This document shows positions 41,406 to 50,663 of a stretch of 64,000 nucleotides of DNA, piece after piece. The notes under the pieces were generated by a model. It had not been told where the DNA came from. It made no database searches and saw only the letters and a list, made by a program, of their open reading frames with translations. This stretch comes from Bacteroidales bacterium (GTDB lineage: Bacteria > Bacteroidota > Bacteroidia > Bacteroidales > WCHB1-69), in the NCBI GenBank assembly GCA_016288655.1, contig JAEEKX010000037.1, forward strand, positions 1 to 64,000, in the 5' to 3' direction. A program made the translations under genes and the position numbers. Every line of letters begins with the position of its first letter. Position 1 is the first letter of the stretch.

Positions 41406-42506
41406 ATGAATAAAAAACGGTTGCTTATTATAATATTGTGTGTGCTGGTCGCTGCTCTCGTGGCCGGATGCCTGATATGGTATTTCGCATCAGCAAAGAA
41501 AAAGTCGCATGAAGGCCCCAACCAGCGCAAATATGTTGTGGAAGAAAGAAAGGAGCAGAATCGCCTGGAAGAACTGGCCAAGACGACCAATTTCGATTTC
41601 ATCCGTTTTGATATGGATGTTAAAAATCTGGATACAAATCACTTGCAGGAAGGAATCAGAAAACTGGGGTTGAAATATCATGGGATTTTCGTCGATTCTA
41701 CGGCATGGCATTATCCGCAGGCCGTCCGCCAGATGCGCCAGTTTCTTGCAGATCCCTATTTTGTCGAATTGTTCAAATACGTGGGGCAGCAGTATAATGA
41801 CATGAGCGATGTGAAGGCGGAAATCAAGCAGGCGTTGGTCTATTACCGTTACTATTTCCCGGAAGTCGCCGTGCCCACTTTCTACACGGTGGTGGGCGGC
41901 ATAGACGAGGCATCGCCCACGAAACTGGTGGAGGGCTTTGAGCAGGACGGGAAGATGGTACTCATCCTGCATCTGGATTGGTATTTGGGGAAAGACAACA
42001 AATACTACGGAGGACTTCCGCAATATATTCGTTATCAATGCGATAAAAAATTCCTGCCCATCGATTGCTTCCGCAATGTGTTGGTTTGGCAGCAGTTGCC
42101 CAACAAGGAGCCCATCACGTTGTTGGACAATATGGTCTTGGCTGGTAAAGTGTTGTATTTCACCGAGTTGATGTTTCCAAATACACCGGAAGCTGATGTG
42201 TTTGGCTATACGACCGAACAGATGCAATGGGCGGAACAGCATCATGGAGATGTGTGGAATTACCTGATAGAAAAGGAGTTGATCTACTCCAAGGATGCCG
42301 GTGTGGCACAGCATCTGGTAGATGTCGCCCCTGAGACGAAACCGTTCAAGGGATCTCCCGGACGTATGGGTGCCTATGTGGGATGGAAGATCGTCTGCGA
42401 TTTCATGGAAAATAATCCGGAAATTTCCCTCCAGCAGATGATGAAGATGACTGACGCCAATGAACTGTTGAAAAAATCGGGTTATAAACCCAAGAGTATT
42501 AAATAG
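41406..42506 (+). CDS. gldB: Gliding motility lipoprotein GldB
   Basis: The ATG at 41406 gives 366 residues and is preceded at 41397-41400 by GGAGG-like bases, one of the few Shine-Dalgarno matches in the window. The signal carries LVAGC (Cys22), so lipidation is plausible, although hydrophobic residues continue after it (LIWYFAS). Family features: FDFIRFDMDVKNLDT, YYRYYFPEVAVPTFYTVVGG, LILHLDWYLGKDNKYYGGLP, ITLLDNMVLAGKVLYFTELM, EQMQWAEQHHGDVWNYLIE, KGSPGRMGAYVGWKIV. The LHLDWYLG and SPGRxGxxxGW blocks are hallmarks of GldB and resemble zinc-protease-type folds. Essential for gliding in Flavobacterium. Confidence 0.87.
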   Translation: MNKKRLLIIILCVLVAALVAGCLIWYFASAKKKSHEGPNQRKYVVEERKEQNRLEELAKTTNFDFIRFDMDVKNLDTNHLQEGIRKLGLKYHGIFVDSTAWHYPQAVRQMRQFLADPYFVELFKYVGQQYNDMSDVKAEIKQALVYYRYYFPEVAVPTFYTVVGGIDEASPTKLVEGFEQDGKMVLILHLDWYLGKDNKYYGGLPQYIRYQCDKKFLPIDCFRNVLVWQQLPNKEPITLLDNMVLAGKVLYFTELMFPNTPEADVFGYTTEQMQWAEQHHGDVWNYLIEKELIYSKDAGVAQHLVDVAPETKPFKGSPGRMGAYVGWKIVCDFMENNPEISLQQMMKMTDANELLKKSGYKPKSIK

Positions 42507-42561
42507 TTAAGTAATTCTAAAAAGTTATCAACACACTGGGGAAAAGGGGTGCGTTGTGTAG

Positions 42562-42569
42562 TATGTTTG
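42562..42569 (+). promoter_or_regulatory. -7 box, ssb
   Basis: TATGTTTG, 35 bases before the ATG at 42605, in the 98-base gap after gldB. Confidence 0.5.
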
Positions 42570-42604
42570 CAGTGTAATCAATTACTAACCTAAACTATTA
42601 TGCT

Positions 42605-43018
42605 ATGTCTGGAGTAAACAAAGCTATTCTGATCGGTTATATGGGCAAGGATCCCGAGAGCCGTGTATTTGAAAATGGTAGAAAAAAGGTGTCTTTCACG
42701 TTGGCGACAACGGAGGTCTATAAGGACAAGGATGGCAACCGCAAGGAGGTGACGGAGTGGCACAACATTGCCTGTTGGCGTGCCTTGGCCGACATTGCGG
42801 AGAAGTATTTCACGAAAGGGAAGTTGCTATATGTGGAGGGGCGGTTGCGCAACCGTACGTGGGAGGAGAATGGTCAGAAGAAGTATTTCACCGAAATCGA
42901 AGCCGACAACATCACGATGTTGGGGTCCAAATCGGGCGACAAGGCCACGGAGCAGAAGGTGGAACAGGTCGTTCCGGTCAATTTCCCGGAGGATTCGGGC
43001 GAGGACATCCCGTTCTAA
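42605..43018 (+). CDS. ssb: Single-stranded DNA-binding protein
   Basis: 137 residues. An OB fold fills 1-110 (VNKAILIGYMGKDPESRVF, VSFTLATTEVYKDKDG, EWHNIACWRALADIAEKYF, GKLLYVEGRLRNRTW) and a short linker leads to the acidic tip SGEDIPF that recruits repair and replication partners. It binds single-stranded DNA as a tetramer. Its stop codon overlaps the stop of the convergent glycosyltransferase gene (43015-43018). Nearness to gldD/gldB is a known Bacteroidetes pattern. Confidence 0.96.
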   Translation: MSGVNKAILIGYMGKDPESRVFENGRKKVSFTLATTEVYKDKDGNRKEVTEWHNIACWRALADIAEKYFTKGKLLYVEGRLRNRTWEENGQKKYFTEIEADNITMLGSKSGDKATEQKVEQVVPVNFPEDSGEDIPF

Positions 43019-44331
43019 TCGGCGGAATTCCGCATACACATTTCACGCAAGGTCATTTCATGTTGGAACAGGGCGTCGCGCCACTGCCGCAGGTCTGCCA
43101 TGCTCATCTCGTCGAGGGCATGGGCATGGCGGGCCGGAAAGGCCCCCGACGGCTCGGCGGGGATAGGTGAATCTATGCCTGTACCTGCGCTCGCGCCGGT
43201 GTTTGTGGTTGCCCCTGGGCATGTAACTGCGCCTGCATCTGCTGTCAACGTCGGCGAGAGCGCCTGCATCTGAGCCCGCTCATACCGCAGGAACTGCAGG
43301 ATCCGCAGTCCGTCGGCCTTTTCGTGGAAACTGTGGCGGAACTGCGCCAGCGTCCGCGAGTTCTTGCGCAACGGCCCCCAGAGGTCAACGCACTTGAACT
43401 GCATCCTCAGAAAACGGATGAAGTCGTTGTCGATCTCCTCCTCGTATAACCGGTCGAGTTGCCGGTAGGTGTCGCCGATCTTCGCGAACGAGCGCCAGTC
43501 GTAGATGGGATAACTCTCCCAGTCGCCGACCGCACCGCGCAGCATCGCCGGCCCTGTGCCGAAGGGGACCCTGTCGGAAAATCGCGCCGCCGGATAGACG
43601 CACTCCGCGTTCCATGTGCCGACCTCACCCATCTTGCGCAACTTCTGCAGCAGGTAGAAGTCCTCGCCGCTGCTCACCGGCGTGATCCCGCCGATCTTGC
43701 GCAATGCGCCCACCCGCGCCACGATGGCGCTGCCGACCGCCGTGAACGCATACGGACTGCCGATGGCCAACAGGTTCAACGCGTAACTGCGCAGGTAGAT
43801 CTCGTACCGCAGCACCGCGCGGTCGGCACGCTCGTCGCCCGTCAGCCGGTGATAGTACGGCACCGACAACGCCACCCACTCCCGATGCGACGCCATGTTG
43901 CACGCTACTGACTCTATATACCCCGACGTTATGGTAGTGTCGGCGTCCAAACTCACCAGCAGGTCGCCGTCGGGGTACCTGCCCATGATCCGGTCGAAGA
44001 GCGTCTTGCGCGCCCAGCCCACACCGCTGTGCTTGCCCTGCCACCCCCGTCCCGGTGAACTGCAGTCGATGACCTCGACAGGGAAGGGTGCCCGCATCCG
44101 GTACTCTGCCAGCCATCGCAGCAACTTGGCGTTCTCTTCACATAACCGCCGGCGATCCTCTTTCTGCCACCAACTCTCCGGCTGGTTGACGCAAATCTGC
44201 ACGTCAAAGGGGACTTCTGTCTCTTGCGCCTCCAAACATGCCATGGTGCGCGGAAGCCACTCGCACTCATCCATCGCCGGAATGGCGATGTGTACCGCTG
44301 ATGCCAAAGGAAGTCCGTCTGATGGGACCAT
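43015..44331 (-). CDS. Family 2 glycosyltransferase
   Basis: The ATG at 44331 gives 438 residues; a GTG at 44346, overlapping the upstream gene's end, is possible. The GT-A fold is seen from VHIAIPAMDECEWLPRTM to the nucleotide/metal motif LVSLDADTTITSGYIES, the acceptor region GIGG-like KIGGITPVSSGEDFYLLQKL (ED catalytic pair) and no membrane helices. Residues about 355-405 are a Thr/Ala/Gly/Pro-rich insertion (TADAGAVTCPGATTNTGA) resembling a linker, after which a helical tail follows. It would add a sugar to a lipid-linked glycan in the cytoplasm. Last gene of the glycan operon. Confidence 0.85.
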   Translation of the reverse strand: MVPSDGLPLASAVHIAIPAMDECEWLPRTMACLEAQETEVPFDVQICVNQPESWWQKEDRRRLCEENAKLLRWLAEYRMRAPFPVEVIDCSSPGRGWQGKHSGVGWARKTLFDRIMGRYPDGDLLVSLDADTTITSGYIESVACNMASHREWVALSVPYYHRLTGDERADRAVLRYEIYLRSYALNLLAIGSPYAFTAVGSAIVARVGALRKIGGITPVSSGEDFYLLQKLRKMGEVGTWNAECVYPAARFSDRVPFGTGPAMLRGAVGDWESYPIYDWRSFAKIGDTYRQLDRLYEEEIDNDFIRFLRMQFKCVDLWGPLRKNSRTLAQFRHSFHEKADGLRILQFLRYERAQMQALSPTLTADAGAVTCPGATTNTGASAGTGIDSPIPAEPSGAFPARHAHALDEMSMADLRQWRDALFQHEMTLREMCMRNSAD

Positions 44332-44332
44332 G

Positions 44333-45754
44333 CTACTTGCCGGCACGTTTCAGGACTATTAAGATAGTGTAAATCAAAATCTTAAGGTCAAGTTGCAGGG
44401 ACATGTTCTCAATGTACAGGATGTCCCAGCGCAAACGGGTCACCATCTCATCGACATTCTCCGCATAACCGAACTTGACCTCCCCCCATGACGTGATGCC
44501 CGGACGGATATGGAACAGCAACTTGTAATAAGGCGCCTTCTCCATGATCTGGTCGATGTAGTACTGCCGCTCGGGGCGCGGACCGACCAGCGACATGTCT
44601 CCAATCAATACGTTGAAGAACTGCGGGGTCTCATCCAAACGGGTCTTGCGCATGAAACGCCCGAACTTCGTGATGCGCGGGTCATGGTCGCTCGACAACT
44701 GAGGCACGTCGCGCTCCGCATCCTCCACCATCGAACGGAATTTGAAGATGTTGAACGGCTTGCCATGCAGTCCAATACGTTCCTGCTTGTAAAGGACGGG
44801 CCCTTTCGATGAGGCCTTCACCCCGATGGTCAGGAAGGCATACACGGGAAGGAGTATGATGATGGCCAGGAGCGAGAAGAAGATGTCCATTCCCCGCTTC
44901 AGGTGCTTCTGCCAAGCCGGCAGATAGTCGGGCGTGATGGAAATGAGCGGCTCGTACAACACCGACGACACCTTCACCGTACCCATCAACAGATCCTGTA
45001 TCTGCGGGATGATCTTCAAACTGATGTCAGAACCCATGATCATGGTGATGATGGACTCGATGTGCTTGCGCTTCCCATTCTGGATGGCGATAATCAACTC
45101 CTTGATATTGCGCTCTTTGACAATCTCTGTCAGGTCGTTGATAAGGCCGGTATAGGGAAGTTCCTGCCCTAAGACATCAACATCCTCGGGCGACATCTTC
45201 ACGTACCCGACGACGTGGTTGCCCGCGTTGGGATTGCGTTCAACCAGTCCCTTGTATGTCTGCAAGGCCACCTCGTCGCTCCCGATGATCAGCGTGTTGA
45301 AGCCGATCTTGCCTGCGCGGATCTGGTTGATCGTCGCAGTCGTGATGCATACGCGCGGTAGGTAAGTGAGTATGAACTGCAGGGAAATCAACGCTAAAAA
45401 GTAGAGCAGGTAGTCGTTGTAGTTGTTGACGATGTCATCCAAGATGAAGGCAAAGAAAAACAGCAATCCACCTAAAAAGGTGACTAATAGCGTGTTGCCA
45501 AGTTCTTTGAGACGGGATTTGTGATAGATCTTGTTATAACACCCCGAAAAAGCATGCAGAAAGACCCAGTAGAGGGCACTGGATACCATACCGATGTAAA
45601 ATTTGGGGTCGTTGAAAATGGTGGTGCCGAGGTTGTCCAACACGGAGTGATCCACGTGATATTTGCGGAAAGTGAAAAACACAATCCACGTGACGACGGC
45701 AGCCAATATGTCGAAGAGCAGGTATAGGAAGATGACGAGTTTTTTGTTGGCCAT
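44333..45754 (-). CDS. Polyprenyl glycosylphosphotransferase (WcaJ/UndP-sugar transferase type)
   Basis: 473 residues. Four N-terminal membrane helices (FLYLLFDILAAVVTWIVFF onwards), a cytoplasmic Rossmann-like CoA-binding region (about 140-260, NTLIIGSDEVALQTYKGL), a further helix (FFSLLAIIILLPVYAFLTI) and the catalytic bacterial sugar transferase domain: SSKGPVLYKQERIGLHGKPF, FKFRSMVEDAE, FMRKTRLDETPQFFNVLIGD, MSLVGPRPERQYYIDQI. It transfers a hexose-1-phosphate onto undecaprenyl phosphate, starting glycan assembly at the inner membrane. Seven bases upstream of it on the same strand lies the lipoprotein gene; the GT2 gene follows directly. Confidence 0.93.
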   Translation of the reverse strand: MANKKLVIFLYLLFDILAAVVTWIVFFTFRKYHVDHSVLDNLGTTIFNDPKFYIGMVSSALYWVFLHAFSGCYNKIYHKSRLKELGNTLLVTFLGGLLFFFAFILDDIVNNYNDYLLYFLALISLQFILTYLPRVCITTATINQIRAGKIGFNTLIIGSDEVALQTYKGLVERNPNAGNHVVGYVKMSPEDVDVLGQELPYTGLINDLTEIVKERNIKELIIAIQNGKRKHIESIITMIMGSDISLKIIPQIQDLLMGTVKVSSVLYEPLISITPDYLPAWQKHLKRGMDIFFSLLAIIILLPVYAFLTIGVKASSKGPVLYKQERIGLHGKPFNIFKFRSMVEDAERDVPQLSSDHDPRITKFGRFMRKTRLDETPQFFNVLIGDMSLVGPRPERQYYIDQIMEKAPYYKLLFHIRPGITSWGEVKFGYAENVDEMVTRLRWDILYIENMSLQLDLKILIYTILIVLKRAGK

Positions 45755-45760
45755 GGAGGA

Positions 45761-46678
45761 TTAGAGGTATATCACTTTGATATTGTCGAAATAGAAGTGG
45801 ATGGGAATATTCTCATCGGGGCGGCCGCCGGACAACTGCACGCGATAGGCGATGGCATTGGTCTGGTTTCGTGACACCGATTGAGTCAGGTTGACGTATA
45901 TTTTCTTCCATTTTTTGGAAGCATTTGCAATCACTAACGGCTCGGAGGTGGTGAGCGAAGTGGTGGACTTGTCGATCAGCATCGTAACGGCGACTTCCGC
46001 ACCATCCTCATAATCACACATATAGTCCATTTCCAAAAACACATAGTTGGGGACTTTGTGGCCGAACGTCATGTTGGAGGATTCGATTTCGAAATCCTGG
46101 ATCGAGTCCGTCAAGTTGATGATGCCGATGCGGTTCGTCGGATTGTCGGGCGCTGTCCCATGGAGAAAGTTCACCCCGTTGTCTTTGGAAGCGTGGAAGA
46201 TGCCGTTATAGTCGCGGTTGAAATTCTCGATGAATTCAAACTTGGTCACTGCGGAATACTGGAGGGGAATCGTTCCGATCTCGATTTCCGTTCCCCCTTT
46301 CAGATTGATGGTGGTGGTGTATGGATCCACGAAGGGGTAGCGGGGGCGCATGGTCGAAACGCCGTTCATTTTCACACCGGGGTAGATGGAGACACGCACA
46401 CTGTCGCTCCCCAAAACCGGGATTTTACAGGGCAGTTCCCATGTGCCCAAGGAGGTTCCGTTCACCACGACCCAGGCGTCGTGAAAATGCTGGTTGCTGA
46501 TACTGGCCAACTCGCCGGCGTCGTATCCGGTGGCGTGATCTTGGTTGAAGTGGCTGACATCCATCACAAAAGAGGTCGTGTCAATGCTGATGTACGTCGC
46601 TGTCAGGTCAACCTTTTGGCAGGAAGACAGCAGATAGACCATGAAGAGAATCGCCACAAAGTGTCCGAATTGTTTCAT
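45761..46678 (-). CDS. Unrecognised lipoprotein in the glycan operon
   Basis: The ATG at 46678 gives 305 residues (an upstream TTG adds three). The lipobox is LLSSC (mature start CQKVDLT). The body is beta-rich: VVVNGTSLGTWELPCKIPVL, RVSIYPGVKMNGVSTMRPRY, PFVDPYTTTINLKGGTEIEI, then a jelly-roll-like C-terminal half ending in IPIHFYFDNIKVIYL, a strand pattern of carbohydrate-binding modules. I recognise a general Bacteroidales conserved pattern but no named family. Placement between two membrane glycan genes suggests an outer-membrane or periplasmic part of surface-glycan export or attachment. Confidence 0.75.
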   Translation of the reverse strand: MKQFGHFVAILFMVYLLSSCQKVDLTATYISIDTTSFVMDVSHFNQDHATGYDAGELASISNQHFHDAWVVVNGTSLGTWELPCKIPVLGSDSVRVSIYPGVKMNGVSTMRPRYPFVDPYTTTINLKGGTEIEIGTIPLQYSAVTKFEFIENFNRDYNGIFHASKDNGVNFLHGTAPDNPTNRIGIINLTDSIQDFEIESSNMTFGHKVPNYVFLEMDYMCDYEDGAEVAVTMLIDKSTTSLTTSEPLVIANASKKWKKIYVNLTQSVSRNQTNAIAYRVQLSGGRPDENIPIHFYFDNIKVIYL

Positions 46679-46704
46679 GCTAACCAAACGAATTTTTTTA
46701 GACT

Positions 46705-48546
46705 TTATTTTGCGGGAGTTGCAGTTTCGGACAGATTGATGTCGGGAACTTTCTCCTCGGGGATGCTGTCCGTGGGTGGTTCGGGTTCCACCACGTATTC
46801 CTGATGCAAAATTATGGCTATGGGCTTGTTTTCCACATAGATACGATGGGCCGCTTTGCGTTTTTGCCAGGTTCCCTGACGTAGTTTTTGATGCGGAACG
46901 GCATCAACAAAAGAGATGAAGTAGTCCCATTGCAGCGTGTCGGAATCATTCAAGTCGCTGTGTATCAGCTCAAACTGCCGCGAACGGTCGCGAAAATAGT
47001 AATCGCATCCCGCATTGCCGTCGGTACATACCCGGATGCGGTCGTGAATCGGTCCGCGAACCGCCTCTCTTTTCACCCACGAACAGGCCGCGTTGTTGGC
47101 GTTTTCCCCCTCATCGATGACGTATTTGCCATACGACGTGGTAATGCCTCCCGACATTTCGTTGAAATAGACCCCGACCGTTTGGTAATGTACCAATTCA
47201 TGTCGCAACGGCATGAAACAGAGCAACAGAATAATGCTGACAATCACGAAGTTGGTGTATTTGTCATCCACTTTTCGGAGGACGCCTTCGTATCCCGCCG
47301 CCGCCATCATCACCACCAAAGGATAAATCATCAGGTAGATGGACCACCCATCGTAGATCTCATAACTTTCGTTTACAAGCGTGTACAACGGGAATAACAG
47401 CGCAAGTATTAGCAGGAAGTAGTTGACAAAGTGGATCTTGCGAACAATCATGCCGATGACGACAAGGTGCACCAACACACCTATGGTAATCAATAGGGGA
47501 GCGGTGTAGCGCATCCGTTCGAGGACAAATCCGACGGTCAGGTCGTGTGAGGATAAGACTTTCCCACGCCAAAGGATTTCTATTATCGGTTGATTTTCAG
47601 TCAATTTCTGAATCCCTGCATGTGGAAGTATCGCTAACGATTTGAGACTTTGCAGCGGGTAAAGCCAGTAGAGTAGATACACGGCTACCAACATTCCCAA
47701 CAGCAACAGGAGCAGTTTGCCGAAGTTAGACAAATATTTTGCACTGAAAAACTCTTTGATGGGGTTGGCTATGATGAAGGCGACGATGACGCTGACAAAC
47801 ATGTAAAAAAGAAGGACGAAGCCCCCCACATGGACGCTGTTGGCTGCTGCGATACTTAATACAATGAATATCAGGCGTTTCCATTTTACGATGGGCAATT
47901 CCCCGATGAGAATGTATATTTGATATAAGGAAAGAAGGTAGAAGAAGGTGAAGGAGATGTCGGCAAGATTGCCGAAGGATTGTCCGAGAAAGGCCGGGGA
48001 AAGCATCAGGAAGAAGCCCCCGAAAAAGGCCGCCCGCCAGGAAAAGAGGTTCATCAGGAAGGAGCCGATGACCAGAAAGGTCAACCAGACGAACAGTGCT
48101 CCAATCAAATGTCGGAAATCATATACACTGCTGATATTCAACCATTTGGTGATGCAATAACAGGCGAAGTCGATCAATTGCGTATGGGTGAGCGCGTCTT
48201 TTTCTTGCAGGATGGCGGGATTGCCGTCGCTGTAGTATTGATAGAGCATCTCGGCCCGCTGCTGATGTTGTATCTCCTTGTCGGATATGCCGTTATGGGT
48301 GCTCATCAGCGGGAGCAGCACGAGCATGGCGATGGCCAGCAAATAGAAGAGGTACTTGAAAACGTCGTCTCTTTTCTTAATGCTGATGGAGAAGAAATCC
48401 TTGCGCAGATGTTGGATGCGGTAGCGTCGGATGTTTTCGTTGGAGATGCGGATGTCGGCCACCTCGTTTTTGAAAACTCCCAGCGGATTGAGGATCCTAT
48501 CCCTCACTTTTTTTAGCCATACCGTAAAGTCATTCCAATATTTCAC
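46705..48546 (-). CDS. Polytopic membrane protein of the GT-C (GT39-like) type
   Basis: 613 residues starting at GTG (48546). About 11 helices from residue 65 to 455. The first periplasmic loop holds STHNGISDKEIQHQQRAEML, with an Asp-Glu pair where GT-C enzymes carry their catalytic acidic residue, and LSPAFLGQSFGNLADISFTF follows, as in polyprenyl-phosphate-mannose-type glycosyltransferases. The C-terminal 150 residues are a soluble periplasmic domain. It likely transfers a sugar from a lipid carrier to a glycan or protein. First gene of the operon; a -7 box is 20 bases upstream. Confidence 0.7.
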   Translation of the reverse strand: MKYWNDFTVWLKKVRDRILNPLGVFKNEVADIRISNENIRRYRIQHLRKDFFSISIKKRDDVFKYLFYLLAIAMLVLLPLMSTHNGISDKEIQHQQRAEMLYQYYSDGNPAILQEKDALTHTQLIDFACYCITKWLNISSVYDFRHLIGALFVWLTFLVIGSFLMNLFSWRAAFFGGFFLMLSPAFLGQSFGNLADISFTFFYLLSLYQIYILIGELPIVKWKRLIFIVLSIAAANSVHVGGFVLLFYMFVSVIVAFIIANPIKEFFSAKYLSNFGKLLLLLLGMLVAVYLLYWLYPLQSLKSLAILPHAGIQKLTENQPIIEILWRGKVLSSHDLTVGFVLERMRYTAPLLITIGVLVHLVVIGMIVRKIHFVNYFLLILALLFPLYTLVNESYEIYDGWSIYLMIYPLVVMMAAAGYEGVLRKVDDKYTNFVIVSIILLLCFMPLRHELVHYQTVGVYFNEMSGGITTSYGKYVIDEGENANNAACSWVKREAVRGPIHDRIRVCTDGNAGCDYYFRDRSRQFELIHSDLNDSDTLQWDYFISFVDAVPHQKLRQGTWQKRKAAHRIYVENKPIAIILHQEYVVEPEPPTDSIPEEKVPDINLSETATPAK

Positions 48547-48566
48547 CGTTTCGTGCTTTTAGACTG

Positions 48567-48574
48567 CAAAGTTA
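48567..48574 (-). promoter_or_regulatory. -7 box, glycan operon
   Basis: The minus strand reads TAACTTTG, 20 bases before the GTG at 48546 and just past the terminator of the preceding operon. Confidence 0.5.
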
Positions 48575-48583
48575 ATATTTTTT

Positions 48584-48623
48584 TGTAAAAAAAAGACTTG
48601 CGGTGATGAAATCGCAAGTCTTT
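48584..48623 (-). terminator. Terminator of the ftsX-zinc ribbon operon
   Basis: CGCAAGTCTTT (48613-48623) and AAAGACTTGCG (48592-48602) form an 11-bp perfect stem around a 10-base loop. Read on the minus strand the stem is followed by a run of eight or more T down to 48584. Confidence 0.9.
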
Positions 48624-48645
48624 CTCTTCTATGTCGTCAACAAAC

Positions 48646-49521
48646 TTATTTGTTGTCGTTCTGATGTTCCTCAACGAGTTGCTTGTCGATGAAGATACGG
48701 CCGCAGGCCTCGCAGACGATGATCTTCTTGTGCAGGCGGATGTCGAGTTGGCGCTGGGGCGGGATGGTGCTGAAGCAACCGCCGCAGGCGTCGCGCTCGA
48801 TCTGCACGATGGCCAAACCGTTGCGGGCGTTCTTGCGGATGCGCTCGAAGGCGGAGAGCAGGCGCGGCTCGATCTTGGCTTTATAGACCTCGGCCTCCTT
48901 GCGCAGTTCGGCCTCCCTCTCTTCGGTTTCGGCCAGGATGCCTTCCAGTTCACCCTGCTTCTGGGTTAAAATCTCCTGCAATTCATTGACTTTCTCCTCA
49001 AAGCCCTTGATCTCTTCCGACTTGGCCTCGACGGCAGCGGCATGCTTGGTCTTGTTCTTTTCAGAAAGTTGGATCTCAAGGGTTTGGAACTCAATCTCCT
49101 TGGCCAAAGATTCGTACTCGCGGTTGTTGCGGACGTTCTGCTGTTGCTCTTCGTAACGTTTGATCAGCGCCTGGGCGTCCAAAATCTTGGTGTTCTCTTC
49201 CGTGATCTTGGTTTGGATGGCCTTGATCTCCTCGTGATACTTGGCGATACGGGTTTTCAGGCCCTCCAAGGCGTCTTCCAAATCGCGCACTTCGTTGGGA
49301 AGTTCACCGCGTTCGACCAAAATCTTGTCGATTTTGGAGCAAACCTGCTGGAGATAATAGAGCGACAGCAACTTTTGAGCAATGCTCAACTCTTCCTGAA
49401 TCTGCTCAGCGGTGACCTCTTGTTTACGTTCAATGATAATTTCCTTGGTGCCGGTGGAATTGGTCTTCACTTCGACAACTTCGGAGGCGATTTCGTCTGC
49501 AATAACTTTCTTCTTTGCCAT
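48646..49521 (-). CDS. Coiled-coil protein with C4-type zinc ribbon
   Basis: 291 residues. A coiled coil covers about 70-215 (LEGLKTRIAKYHEEIKAIQT, EEQQQNVRNNREYESLAKEI). The C-terminal ribbon has CGGCF and CEACGRIF (two Cys pairs) around the PPQRQLDIR loop, matching the zf-RING_7 family. The first 40 residues are a charged extension. Related proteins (HP0958, CT398) bind RNA polymerase sigma-54 or mRNA; the role here is unknown. It is last in the ftsX operon, 32 bases after nif3, a pairing common in Bacteroidetes. Confidence 0.88.
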   Translation of the reverse strand: MAKKKVIADEIASEVVEVKTNSTGTKEIIIERKQEVTAEQIQEELSIAQKLLSLYYLQQVCSKIDKILVERGELPNEVRDLEDALEGLKTRIAKYHEEIKAIQTKITEENTKILDAQALIKRYEEQQQNVRNNREYESLAKEIEFQTLEIQLSEKNKTKHAAAVEAKSEEIKGFEEKVNELQEILTQKQGELEGILAETEEREAELRKEAEVYKAKIEPRLLSAFERIRKNARNGLAIVQIERDACGGCFSTIPPQRQLDIRLHKKIIVCEACGRIFIDKQLVEEHQNDNK

Positions 49522-49553
49522 AATATTTTTCTGTAATATTTTGATAATCAGTA

Positions 49554-50651
49554 TTATATAATGCCAATTCGCATTGCTTCCACTTGTGTGAATGAAACGG
49601 CAAAATTAGTAAAATTTTCTTTTAGTTCGTTCACGATAATTTCTTTCATGAATTGTTCGCTTTCGAGGTGCCCGATGTCGGCGATGATCATCCGTTTGTC
49701 GGCGGTGTGGAAGTCGTGGTATTTGATGTCGCCGCTGACGTAGATGTCGGCGCCGGCGGCAAGGGCGTCGGCGATGAATGAACTGCCGCCGCCGCCGCAG
49801 AGGGCCACGCGCCGCACGGGTTGGTCTATATTCCCGTAATAACGGATCGCCGCCACGCCGAAGGTGCTCTTCAGCGATTTCAGAAACCGTTCTGCATCAA
49901 CGGGTTGCGGAAGATTGCCCACCCGACCTAAACCTGCCGTCCGCGATGGATTCTCCAGTTTGTAGATGTCGAAGGCCGGCTCTTCGTAGGGGTGGCTGGC
50001 GTAGAGGGCTTCGATGACCTTGCGCTGGCGGGCGGCGGGGAAAACCATCTCCACGCGCGTCTCCTCCACGAACTCCATCCGCCCGGGCTGACCGATGAAG
50101 GGGTCGGCGGCTTTCGTCGGCATGAAACATCCGTGGCCTTCAAGTTGATAGGCGCACTTTTCGTACTTGCCCAACTTCCCGCAGCCCGCGGCAAACAGGG
50201 CGTCTTGCACGATGCCCTGGTGCGACTGCGGCACGAAAAAGGCGATTTTGCATAAGCCGCCATCCAACGGAGAAAGTACGGAAACGTTCTGAAGTCCAAG
50301 TTTTTGTGCGAAAAGATCGTTCACACCGCCCGGGGCACTGTCGAGGTTGGTGTGCATGGAGTAGAGCACCATCTTATGTTCCAATGCTTTGCATAGAATC
50401 CGCCCCACGCGGTTGGTGGGTTCGATCTTTCGGATGCCTTTTTTCAGCATCAAAGGATGGTGTGAGATCACTAAGTTGGCATTCAGCGCGATGGCCTCGT
50501 CGATGGTCTCGTCCGACATGTCGAAGCAGACCAGCACGCCGGTGATTTCGCGCTGCACGTCGCCGCACTGCACGCCGCAGTTGTCGAAGTCTTCCTGGTA
50601 ATCCAGCGGGAAGCGGTGTTCAAGATGGGATAGGACTTCTTTGATTTTCAT
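49554..50651 (-). CDS. Nif3-like dinuclear metal-centre protein
   Basis: The ATG at 50651 gives 365 residues, the long form with a PII/CutA-like insert (about 125-235, YKCA-type region GKLGKYEKCAYQLEGHGCF). Metal ligands are seen in VISHHPLMLKKG (two His), YSMHTNLDSAPGGVND (His, Asp) and IADIGHLESEQ (His, Glu). VALCGGGGSSFIADALAAGA is the other fold mark. The family (YbgI/YqfO) is hexameric and conserved, with suggested GTP cyclohydrolase-like or DNA-repair roles. It lies between uppP (12 bases upstream) and the zinc-ribbon gene. Confidence 0.93.
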   Translation of the reverse strand: MKIKEVLSHLEHRFPLDYQEDFDNCGVQCGDVQREITGVLVCFDMSDETIDEAIALNANLVISHHPLMLKKGIRKIEPTNRVGRILCKALEHKMVLYSMHTNLDSAPGGVNDLFAQKLGLQNVSVLSPLDGGLCKIAFFVPQSHQGIVQDALFAAGCGKLGKYEKCAYQLEGHGCFMPTKAADPFIGQPGRMEFVEETRVEMVFPAARQRKVIEALYASHPYEEPAFDIYKLENPSRTAGLGRVGNLPQPVDAERFLKSLKSTFGVAAIRYYGNIDQPVRRVALCGGGGSSFIADALAAGADIYVSGDIKYHDFHTADKRMIIADIGHLESEQFMKEIIVNELKENFTNFAVSFTQVEAMRIGII

Positions 50652-50663
50652 CACGTTTTGGAA

